Shown: positions 52,513 through 64,000 of the stretch, one piece after another
How positions within the stretch are numbered: the first letter of the stretch is position 1
How the letters are laid out: each line of letters starts with the position of its first letter
Origin: Unio delphinus
Lineage: Eukaryota; Mollusca; Bivalvia; Unionida; Unionidae
Length of the DNA stretch: 64,000 nucleotides
NCBI GenBank assembly: GCA_029339505.1
Contig: JAQISU010000189.1
Span: forward strand, 558,001 to 622,000
Direction of reading: 5' to 3'
The notes under the pieces: model-generated
What the model was told of the DNA's origin: nothing
What the model saw: only the letters and a program-made list of their open reading frames with translations
Database searches by the model: none
Made by a program: the position numbers and the translations under genes

Positions 52513-54326
52513 TCCATTTGTGTTCATATATTTTGTTTCTGGGGAAATGCGGGTCATCCCATATCATATCATTGCTAGTTCGCGACTGGTAAAAATCGCT
52601 TGTTCGACGAGTATAGTGTGTCTCTGTTCGTATTGTTTCCCGTTACTCCTGTCCCTTCGGATGAGCTATCATTGTCTGTTCTCTCCGTTTTCCTTAGACT
52701 GTTCATTCTCTTCCCTTCTTTACTTTTGTTCTCCCTTTTTCTTCCTTGGCTTTTTCTCTGTCCATTTCTTCTTCTTCTACCATATTTATCGCACCGTTTT
52801 CTTTAGTGTCCTTAATATTTTCTGTTGATGAGGTTGGTATATTACTAACTTTCTTTTTCAATATTCCTTTTCATTGGTGCCATTGGTGTGGGTTGTGAGG
52901 GGTATCATTTCTAGTAGATACCCCATGTCTGTTCTCTCCGTTTTCCTTAGACTCTTCATTCTCTTCCCTTCTTTACTTTTGTTCTCCCTTTTTTTCCTTG
53001 GCTTTTTCTCTGTCTATTTCTTTTTCTTCTACCATATTTATCGCACCGTTTTCTTTAGTGTCCTTAATATTTTCTGTTGATGAGGTTGATATATTACTAA
53101 CCTTCTTTTTTAAGATTCCTTTTCATTGGTGCCATTGGTGTGGGTGTTGTGAGGGGTATCATTCCTAGTAGATCCCCCATGTCTTTCTCTTCTTCTATCT
53201 CATTTCCCTTTTCACTCAGTACATCAAATATGTTGTGGTTTTTTTGTTGAAGTAATGGGCTCTTTTCCTGGTGTCTTAACCATTATGTTTCTAGGGTTTA
53301 GAATATCCCTCCACTTATCAGCACTTGATTGGTTCTGTTATTTCCTCCTGTCTTATTTCCTACGCTGTTGTTGGTGGGCTTTGTGGATTTTTTTTGTGGA
53401 GAATTAATTACTTGTGCCGCAACGGCACCTGCATAAGTCTTGGGGCTGTCGTTCGGTTTGGGTGTTCCCTCTTTGCAATCCCATAGGCCGTGACCGGTTT
53501 GCCCGCATCTGGGGCACTTTCGATCGTCCTCGCGCCCCCTGTACCAGCCTTTGAGTTTAAAGCCCAGTACGTAAAAGAACATGGGGATTTTCTTAGTCTC
53601 TTGTCTGGTTATTGTTTATCATCTGCCTCCAGTCTGAGTGGGGGCAAAGCCCCAAATGGTTGTCATCTTATGATAGTTTACATTGGCTCTCAACTTTTGT
53701 TGGGCTTTGCTAACTAGTTCGCACGTGTCTATCTCAATCGGGAGTCTGTTCACATGCACTTCGACAGTTTTTCGGCCCACCTCTCTCTCGAATGGTGGGA
53801 CCTCCCTTACTATAGCCTTTGCTCTTTTTACCTCCAGCATCTTTACGGCTATAATAGGCGTTTATAGGTCTTTTGGATGCAACATATATTTGTTTAGATC
53901 CGCATTCTGGAGGGCCTCAATATTTCCAATGTAGTATTTCATCGCCTGTAGTGTCGCTAAGATTTCCGCCTGGCGTGGCACTCTGCTGTTCTCCAGTAGT
54001 TGACACCGAACAGGATGGAAGACCAGCAAGACATTATGCTGTATTGTAGTCCTGAAGTATTTGTTCAGCTTTGACTTCAGTGCTTTTGGCGGCACATCTA
54101 CCCCTCCGGTGGCCGCATTAAATTCTGAGTTTATATCCAGCAACTGCTCGATGTTCATCCCGTCTGTAATGTCAATGTCGGTCATGGGTCTCACGCTACT
54201 ACACATCTGGTCATTGTTATGTTTTGCATTTTTCTTTAAAACAAACCGGTCAATGTATGTGTTTAACTGCAACATTCTATATATTCCTACTTTAACTTTT
54301 AAATTGGGAAGATATGTTCTGTCCAA
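51600..54326 (-). mobile_element. Degenerate non-LTR retrotransposon, ORF1 and start of ORF2
   Basis: Reading leftward, 54326-53862 encodes a nucleic-acid-binding ORF1-like segment, and 53840-53619 continues it in another frame. At 53475-53516 a CX2CX4HX4C zinc knuckle (CPRCGQTGHGLWDC) appears, followed by a Ser/Pro/Asn-rich part. Near 52395-52100 the endonuclease of ORF2 begins, recognisable by a LFIQETH-type motif around 52300. The copy is truncated near 51600 and carries stops and an internal duplication (52675-52840 is repeated at about 52928-53080). It could be the same family as the fragment at 1500-2360, which represents the opposite end; that link is a guess. Confidence 0.65.
52470..52512. 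repeat. (GT)n microsatellite
   Basis: Uninterrupted GT tract within the LINE relic. Confidence 0.9.
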
Positions 54327-54731
54327 AATTGTATCTAATTAAGGAATCTTTTTTTTCTAACTAGCATAGATGGTGAACAAACCTGTACCTTGTAAACCAA
54401 AAAGACTGATCTTTCTTAATCTGCACAATTTCTCAACTCAATGCAACCTGTAAAGAAAGGTGAACAAATCTTTTTCTTACTTCTCCGTGTGGGAAGTCCG
54501 TAATCCTTATTGCGATCATAAACACTTACTTTGCTTTTAAACAACAGTTATTAGAATTGTTTTGAAATCCACACAAGTCAAAAGCCATAAATTGTGACAT
54601 GAAGGCCCAGATAAGGTATCGTGGTGCAAACAAAAATTATGTTTGCGCATGTCGCTGCGTTTACTACATTAACTGTTTGATGTGCATTTAAGTATATCAG
54701 CAGACCGTGATGTGTTACTGAATTGCTGTTG

Positions 54732-54732
<1 letters not shown>

Positions 54733-54815
<83 letters not shown>
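54733..54815. repeat. (ATT)n/(AAT)n microsatellite
   Basis: ATT repeats pass into AAT repeats through TTAATATTAATAA, giving a local inverted arrangement that could fold back. Confidence 0.9.
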
Positions 54816-54817
<2 letters not shown>

Positions 54818-55559
54818 TTTCTGCGCTAACTATGGAATATCTCACACCTAAAATAGCTCGACATTGACTAGAAATAATTATGAAATATCTCCCCGTCAGT
54901 GATTCTATCCAATAGCAACTATAGCAGCTTCAAGAAGCTCAGGTGGAATTTTCAGAAGGTACAGAGCAGTTATCTAAATTAAATGTCGAACCAACCATCA
55001 AATTGTTACGGCAACTGAGGCAACAAAAAGATCTTAAAACATTACCAGAGGATATTGCTGGTCATCTTCAACCCATTCCATCACCTCATTAACCTCTTTA
55101 ACCACGGCCCGGAGCTCGACCACCGCCACAACCAAAGTTAGAACAAGATAGATACATTTACTGATGAAGGTGTTGCCGCTATCAAAGATGCAGACCAAAT
55201 ACTCGATATTGCCGTGTATGGATACGGGGGTAGACAAACCATACGTAAAACCAGATTATATTAAAACTCTAAAAGCTGCCTATTGGGTTAAATATTTATA
55301 CTGTGTTGTTTTTAACATTCAGCAGATCACATCTGATAAAGATATTAAGTTTGTTATCAATGACTGGACAGCAAAGGAACATACTGCAAGAGTAAACTAG
55401 AAAACGAAAGAAAAACAGGAAGAATTGAAGCATAAACTTGAAAAAGCAACAGGGAAAGGATAATATCAGGTGTAAAAACCAGATCTGAAACAAGGATATA
55501 AAATGTAATAGCCTCGTCAGAGGCATCCGCCTTAACCACAGATACTACATTGTGCTCAA
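54816..55559. other. Unassigned degenerate sequence
   Basis: Short coding-like pieces (for example near 55150-55260) are present, but no family is recognised and stops are frequent. It lies directly upstream of the LINE and might be its 5' region or an unrelated decayed gene. Confidence 0.3.
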
Positions 55560-58500
55560 GACTGAACGAACTGGGACTACATCATTACGTAAATGTAAAC
55601 GGAAGCGAAATAAAAACGTTGTTTCAAAGCTGGCCGGCGTAGAACAGGAAGAAGAATTCCAGTTATCTCCCTTTCGTACGTAACAGATAAACAATTTAAA
55701 AATTCTGCCGTTAATTTTGATAACATGGTTCAAATTCCTCTTAAATCGTCAACCGTTGTGTCAACTGTCCCAAGGATACCACTACGTATTGCATTATTGA
55801 AAGCTCAATCAGCAGGATCACCGGAAAAGCGCACAGAAATAGTTAATTTTATCAACGACCAGGATATCGACGTCTTCTTCCTGACATAAACATGGTTATG
55901 ATCATCATGCGATGAACCTAAGTGTGCGGATTTAACACCCAGCGATTAATTCATCAAGTCGTTCCCCGCAACTCTCGCGAAGGTGGAATTACTGTAATTA
56001 CAAAGAATTTCATGATCAAATGCCTTAGGTACAACACAACCTTAAATTTCTGCCACACATCGTTTGAACAGATCCAAAAAACGCTCACACTGGAACAAAG
56101 GTCAGTCCATTTTTTATTTCTCTACCGCCCTCCTCCTAGTAGAAAAAACAAGCTGACTGAATCTGTCTTTATGGAGCAGTTTCCAAATCTACTAGAGTAT
56201 GGAAATTCGATAGGTGGTAACCTAATTATTCTTGGAAATTTCAACTTTCACTTTGACTGTCCTGGAAAACCATACACGTCAAAACTCCTAGATTCCATTC
56301 ATGTTTTCAATCTTAAACAGTCAGTTAACCAACCCACCCATAAACTTGGTCACATTTTAGACTGGTTTCTTTATAGATCTGTAATCCACCCTTGTATCCC
56401 ACGAACTTGCATCGGATCACCTCTGCATTATATGCCATCTCGACGTATCAGTCCCTAACCCACCACCTCTATTTGCTACTAAGAGAAACCTCCGTATGAT
56501 AAATAGAACCAAATTAATGCATGACATCCAAGAAAACCCAACAACTTTCTTACATCTGATAGCAGAACAACTTAATAACTGCCTGCTTTCATTGCTTGAA
56601 AAACACGCCCCAGCCACCAAATACTGAGTATCAATTAAAGAAAACGTGTTCTCCATGGTATAGCAGTGTTAGGGACCTGCTTCGCACTGTTAAAAGACAT
56701 TGCCGAAAAGCAGAGAGGCTTTGGCTTTCCACCGGACTCACTATTCATAAACAAATCTATGAAGCTGCTAAGAAAAACGTCACAAACATAGTCCATTTAG
56801 ACAAATTATCCCACCACAGTACTTAGATCACAGAGAGTTCCAGTTGCAAAGAGCTCTTCGGCATGATTATCAAACTAATATCAAGGAACAAATGTACACC
56901 ACTCCCAACAACCTTCTCTCCAGTAGACCTTCCGGACCAATTTGCAAATTTCTTCCATGACAAAGTACAAACCATTAGAGATTCGATTGACAGCACAATT
57001 TCAACTGACTCGTCACCATACAGTTATGATGCAGCATTTCAGCGACAACCGTTAGGAGTATTTGAACCTGTTTATATTGATTTAGTACGGACAATCATGA
57101 TGAAGAGTGCACCAAAGTCTTGTGAACTTGATCCAATTCCGACATCACTGCTGCTTGAGTGCTTAGACCCAATATTGCCTTCACTAACTGATGTTCTTAA
57201 TATCTCTCTCTCATTGGGGGAATTCCCATCATTTTTCAAAACTGACATCGTAAAGCCTCTGCTGCAGAAACCAACACTTGACCATAACAATTTAAAGAGC
57301 TACTGCCCAGTTTAAAATCTCCCATTCACATAAAAAAATCTTAGAAAAAGTTGTTATAACCCAACTTGTATCTCATTTGAATTCAAACAGTCCTTTTAGC
57401 AATATAGTCTGCATATCGCCCTCACCACAGTACCGAAAACACTCTTCTGAAAGTATTTAATGATATTCTCTCTACTTTGGATAGTAGAAAGATTACAGTG
57501 CACTCTCCTGAATTTATCTGCAGCATTGGACACAATTGACCATGATATATTACTTCACCGTCTCCAGCATGTATTTGGCATTAAGAATTTAGCCTTACAG
57601 TGGTTCAAGTCCTACATTCCAGCCCAGTTGACGTATGTTGTGGTGTTCCACAGGGATCTGTTATTGGACCTGTTCTCTTCATTCTATACACTCCACCACT
57701 CTCATGTGTCATAGATCATCACCCAGTGTCGCATCAATTGTACGCTGATGACATCCAAATATACAAGTCTAGCCACCCAACTGAAGTTGATGTTACCATC
57801 CATGGAGTTGAGAGGTGCATTTATAATGTGAAATCATGGATGAGATGTAACAAGCTGCAGATGAATGATGATAAAACTGAGGTTATTCTGATGACAACAC
57901 AAAGACTTTTTCATTCACATCCTTCATCTCAGACAATAAATATCAGCAATACCAACATTAAATACTCAGTCAGTGAGAAACCTAGGCGTTACTCTAGACA
58001 GTACTCTCACATTGCACCAACATGTCATGAATATATGCAAGGCTGCATATCTTGAACTGAGACACATCAGTTCCGTTCCTAAATATCTTTCAGTTGATGC
58101 CACTAAAACACTTGTGTTCATTAGTACTTTCAACTACTGTAACTCAATAATGTCTGGTTCATCACAATATTTACTCCAGAAACTTCAAAAAGTTCAAAAC
58201 ACAGCTGCACGGATCATCTTTAGAGTACCTCGATCAGAGCACACTTCACCACTGCTCTGTACCCTACACTGGCTATCAATTCGATACAGAATCAAACACA
58301 AAATTTGTTCTGTGCTATATTTCACTGACAGACTCCAGTCCAACATACCTATCCAGCCTCACCCATACTTATGCACTTCTTCTGACAATCGTATACTCAT
58401 TGTTCCCAACGTGAAAACAAAGTCATATGGACAACGTTCTTTTGCATACCAGGGCCCGGTGACATGGAACGAACTGGCCATTGAAATTAGACGCAAAGAC

Positions 58501-58745
58501 ACAGTGGTCCCTTTTAAGAGTGCTCTTAAAACTCACTAGATTTAACTGCAGGGACAAACTTAGAGACCTAATCATGTTTTGTATCTTATATGTTTTCAGC
58601 ATGTTTTTATGTTTTCCAATTTCATTTTTTTGTCATTTGTTTTTCTGTAGTGTACCGGTAGTCATATCATTATAGATGGTGTAAAGCGCTTAGAGCTTCG
58701 AAAGATTAGGCACTATACAATGTCCTCATTATTATTATTATTATA
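55560..58745 (+). mobile_element. CR1/L2-like LINE, near full-length ORF2, inactivated
   Basis: Endonuclease domain from about 55724 (an N-terminal strand-loop ending DVFFLT) to 56460, including FLYRPPPS and IILGNFNFH, where the usual catalytic Asp of GDFN is Asn. Reverse transcriptase 56860-58060: the entry segment near 57100-57310, a palm motif around ALDTIDHDILL (57520-57555), a CGVPQGS motif (57639-57659) and catalytic YADD at 57741-57752. The C-terminal domain runs to about 58540 (KTKSYGQRSFAYQG). The 3' tail has GTGTAAAGCGCTTAGAGCTT and ends in (ATT)n at 58727-58745. Many frame breaks make it dead. The fragment at 6488-6847 is the same family. Confidence 0.8.
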
Positions 58746-59880
58746 TGGTTTGGTCACACACACGAAATGTTAATGAAGACATGTCTTTAGCGTAATCCAC
58801 GTAGGGGCGATAGTACCAATAGACGCTAGCATATCCGTCTGATGAATCGGACACTCTCTAGTAATAAATTAATTTCGACTGACCTTGGTATACGGATGGA
58901 AACAAAGCTGTTTTATTTTGACCCATTACGTAAAATCCTTAAGAATACCCACTTTTTATTATTAATCCCTGTCAAAACGCAACACATATGCATACATCTA
59001 TTAATGACCTTAATTTTGTTTATTGCTGACGCATGCATTGAAAGCAGCATCACCCCAAGGCAATGGCAACTGCTGCAAACATTATCGCGAGGAGCATATC
59101 ACACAAAACTGACTTCTTCTTGTTGTTGTAGGGTATAACGCCAGTATTAAAGGTGGAGGATGAAACCAGGAAATACCCGTAAAGAACAGACCAACAAGAA
59201 GCTGCTGGCAAGCTTTCTCACATACCCACATTGGTCGAATCAGAGACTGGAACCTATGCAAACAGATGTGAGATGGCAGTGATCCTTAATGGAGAGTGCT
59301 TCAGACCACTCGGCCACTCACGGCCCCTACTCCCCCCCCCCACGGTACTTACTAACATTTGGGACGGAATTGTGAGAAACAGAGAGTGACATAAAATCTA
59401 GAACTAACTGCTGTAATACATGTTTTAATCTTAAATGTCCTTAATTTTAAATATTATTACAAAAATGCAAATGTCCTCAAACAAATTTATGATTGACATT
59501 CAAATGGACATCATTTTTATACTTATCGCTCCCTATCTGAGGGCAAAAAAAAATGATGGTTTGAGATGATGAAGTGAATCGTACTTTTCTGTCCACTGTT
59601 AATTTCCATATTAATAATGCTCACATTTATGTTGAGCTTGACAGGCAGACATACTATGATGAATAAAAAAATCATTTTCATTAACTACAAGTAACTCAAT
59701 TTCTCTTGCAAAGTAAAAGAAAGAAATAGTGTGTTAGAAACGTGTACTTTATTCAACTGCCTGTCATGTGAAGGGAGATACAGAAGTGTCAAGATTTAAA
59801 AAATGGGATGCATGAATTTGAAAAAAAATATTTCTACATAGAAATAAAAACAATAAGACACACTTGATAAAACATTTAGC

Positions 59881-59886
<6 letters not shown>
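58746..59886 (-). repeat. Intergenic DNA with a tRNA-derived SINE (family 2) at 59124-59328
   Basis: The SINE reads on the minus strand, with its head at GGCCGTGAGTGGCCGAGTGG (about 59310-59328) and a diverged body. The rest of this stretch shows no gene. Confidence 0.6.

Positions 59887-59954
<68 letters not shown>
59887..59954. repeat. (TA)n microsatellite
   Basis: Long TA tract. The Tyr/Ile open frames across it on both strands are artefacts. Confidence 0.9.
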
Positions 59955-59957
<3 letters not shown>

Positions 59958-60128
59958 TGACTTAAGTTTGGCAACTGACAGTTTATACCACAATCAGACT
60001 TTAAAAAGACATGAAATTCAATCACATAACATCATTCAAGAAGAAAAAAAATCATCTGATGTTGCTAGTCAGTTGTGACTGTAACATATTTATGATCTGG
60101 TTGGAATGCTGCAACTTATACTGTATTA

Positions 60129-61447
<1,319 letters not shown>

Positions 61448-61664
61448 TTACTCACTTGCTAGTATTGCTGGCTATCTGTTGCAATTGTTATATAATTATG
61501 TGCAGGTTAGCTCTGCAACTAACACTGATCACTGGTAGATGTTACATAACTACACTGCAGTCAGCAAATAACAAAAATAACAATGTATCACTGTTAACTG
61601 GTACTACTGCTCAGTTATCAGTATTATGTAATTTATGTTAGCCTATTTATATTGCTGCTTGTTG

Positions 61665-61893
61665 TTGTTGTTGTTGCTGTAGAGTTTAAAGCCATTTCTC
61701 AGTACATGATACATGGTTGAGGAAGAACCTGGGAAAACCCCTAGAAAGAACCACCAACCCATGAGAAGCTACTGGCAAGCTTTCTCACCTACACACATTT
61801 GCCAAATACAAGACTCGAGCACACACAGAGGTGAGATGGCAGTGATCTGTAACAGAGAGCGCTTTAGACCACTCGTCCACTCATTGCCCTCTT
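61665..61893 (-). repeat. tRNA-derived SINE (family 2)
   Basis: Diverged reverse-orientation copy; its tail begins after a (TTG)n tract at about 61658-61675 and its head ends near GGGCAATGAGTGGACGAGTG (complement, about 61875-61893). Confidence 0.65.
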
Positions 61894-62582
61894 GAGTGCC
61901 ATATAATTAGCATCATGTTAGCACAATGAATTTAAATTAATCATACAGGGAACACATAATTAGATTTCATGACATCACAAATGATATTATTAAGTCATGC
62001 AATGGAAAGACATACAAAATATGGATTTCAATTGAATCCAATAATTATTTCATTTCACATCTGCAGTTTGGAGTTATAAAATGAATATTTTTAATAATGC
62101 AGTAAATAAAATCTGCATTTATGCTCATTTCAAAATAAATGAATGAACTGTGTAAAACAAAACCATCCCATGGTTCTAACGAATCTTTAATCCCTGACAG
62201 CTTTGTGATCTTCACATCACTCAGAGTCATGCATCCAGAGTAAAAGGAAGACACAAATGTGACTGCACCATGTGCGGCTATACATACCAAACCTTTCCAG
62301 GAGTTGTGAGTTTTGTAGTTTGAAAAAGTCTTTGATGTAAGCACTAGCGATGAGGGTATTTCTGTAAATATTTATGTGCAGTCAATAATAATTCTGGTTC
62401 CTGGGTAGAACAGTTGAAACTCGAGAGGCATATTTGCTTTGAACCTGCTCATGACTTGGCCAAATATTTATACTTCCCAGTAAGAAATACAAATAATTTG
62501 TCCACATGATTATTTTCCGACTTAAAGAAGACATGTGAATATTAAACTGAACAGACATATCTTCAATCGGAAATCCACATCA

Positions 62583-62660
<78 letters not shown>

Positions 62661-63283
62661 CTACCTACTTGCTACTGCGTGAGACTTTTTTTTCACGACT
62701 ATTTATATACAGTATGATGCGCTGCTTAAATAATTATTTCACCATTAATTTGCCGACACAAGAAAAAACAGGGTTACATTTTTTCATTTCAGTGTGTGTC
62801 AAAACTGCGCAACTTACTTGGGGAAAATAATCAGAAATTTTATATTTTAAGCAAATGAAATTACCAAATTTAAATCCTTGACCAAACTTAGTAATGTTTC
62901 ACAGGATCAGAATTTGCCTGGCAGAATAAGCACCGTCTTAAGTGGACAAGATAAATATCATTAATCTGACATTTTACCATGTAATTTTGTTTGTTTGTTT
63001 TCAAGCTTTAAAGCGAAAATTAAACACAGGATAGAAAGAGAATAAAATGGTTCAATTTATATGCGTTATGTGTGGTTCCCCTCCCCTCCCCCTGCCCGGC
63101 GTTGTGAGCTGATAAAATATTTTTACCGGCTCTGAAGGAATTGTGGGATACTTCCTTTCCAATCAACTTGCGCCGGAGTGAGGTACGGCAAAAATCTTGC
63201 AAGAAACTTTGCACAAATTTTCTATATCCTGTTTTCCGTTTTACATTTTTTTTAGTTTCAGAGTGATAAAAATAAACACTTTT
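61894..63283. other. Intergenic DNA, with a (GA)n microsatellite at 62588-62658
   Basis: No gene recognised. The GC-rich patch with a pyrimidine tract around 63075-63185 lies upstream of a candidate exon and could be a promoter region (weak inference). Confidence 0.4.
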
Positions 63284-63342
63284 ATCTATTTCAGATCCTT
63301 TGTGACACCAGGTTCTCGAGATGGCACCTCAGAAAAAAGCGG
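63284..63342 (+). CDS. Possible first coding exon of an unidentified host gene
   Basis: A pyrimidine-rich tract ending TATTTCAG (63286-63293) is followed by a short stretch with ATG at 63321. Seven codons (MAPQKKA) then run directly into a donor-like GTAATT (63342 onward). This looks like an acceptor-short exon-donor arrangement in which a 5' UTR exon is spliced to a start-codon exon. No continuation was identified to 64000. It could be chance. Confidence 0.25.
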
Positions 63343-64000
63343 TAATTCAATAATGATAAGCCACGTGCTTAAAACAATTTGGGGTTGGGCACACGAGTGC
63401 TCGACGCGAGCTTCATGTTGAGAAAAACAAATAAAAAATCTGAAGGAATAAAATCATAAAGTGACAAAAATAACATTGCCACCATGGCCATTATGACATT
63501 GGACCCTACTACTTAACCCAAATACTTTATTCCACCCACGACCATGGATTTCCTTCTGCTATATCTGTCTTTAAATGCACATGACCGTACTCTATGGCTT
63601 GTTTTGCTCCTGATATATTTTTCTATTCATCAGCCATCAATGACTTCTCTTCGTTGTATCAAAGTGTAGTTACGGGCTCCGAAACTTTTAAAAAGATATC
63701 TCTTTGGACATTTTTGCAAGATAATGTGACAACCAATGAAATGAGCTTAATACAGATGTATATGTTTGCTAATCGACGATAAATCACTTCTTTAATTACA
63801 GAATGGTAGTAGATGTAAAACCAAGTTACTTACCATTAACTCTTTCACAGTTTCAGCTTTAGGAATATTGTTCCATGGAAGAATTCTACGTGTCCACATC
63901 AGAAACGAAGGACTATTTTCAAAACCATTCAACTATATGACACGCGTCAACTCCTAAATATGGTTGGCTCAAAAGGTTATTCAGTTTTGTACTTAAATAA
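63343..64000. other. Non-coding or intronic sequence to the window end
   Basis: I see no gene, RNA or named repeat here. Confidence 0.4.

Overview
The window looks like nuclear DNA of an AT-rich invertebrate, most likely a marine mollusc (inference, moderate confidence). It has a host gene split by long introns, tRNA-derived SINEs, CR1/L2-type and other LINE relics, abundant (CT)n/(TA)n/(GT)n microsatellites, and a large virus-like DNA transposon. There is no prokaryotic gene organisation outside that element.

Host backbone. A claudin/PMP22-like tetraspan gene runs on the minus strand. Its first coding exon occurs twice (42899-43112 and 30116-30329) and a compatible second exon lies at 3748-3894. 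The first exon is doubled because about 13 kb is tandemly duplicated. Copy A spans about 4343-32550 and copy B about 32485-45320, with (CT)n tracts at all three boundaries. The copies differ by insertions private to one of them: SINEs, a LINE 3' end, a SINE-flanked inversion and, in copy A, the large element.

The large element (9003-23877) is a Polinton/Maverick or adintovirus-like element. It has about 307-bp terminal inverted repeats and a TTCTTT target duplication. Copy B preserves the matching empty site at 37171-37176. Left to right it carries a packaging ATPase (-), a zinc-ribbon/phospholipase A2 protein (+), a DDE integrase (+), a replication protein block (-; N-terminal piece, family-B-polymerase-like palm, SF1 helicase, HNH domain) and a basic 30-residue-repeat protein (-). 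Then come a NUMOD/HNH endonuclease (+), a small ORF (+) and a 128-132-bp tandem array of covarying hairpins. The rightward virion module follows: two unknown/minor virion proteins, double-jelly-roll major capsid protein, an Ala-rich pX-like protein with repeats, adenain-type protease, a fibre-like protein, a two-segment membrane protein and a penton-like protein. Replication, integration and DNA-handling genes are on the left, morphogenesis genes on the right. Several genes are interrupted, mostly by one-base shifts at A-runs. This fits assembly homopolymer error, early decay or frameshifting, and the sequence alone cannot decide.

Right of the duplication, 45.3-49.9 kb holds a much more decayed second Polinton of a different type: a conventional PolB with an exonuclease motif, then a penton-like gene. 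A roughly 0.86-kb inverted-repeat element interrupts it. Further right are a minus-strand LINE (51.6-54.3 kb), a plus-strand CR1/L2-like LINE (55.6-58.7 kb), a PIF/Harbinger-like element (60.1-61.4 kb), SINE copies and microsatellites. A possible first exon of another host gene lies near 63.3 kb.
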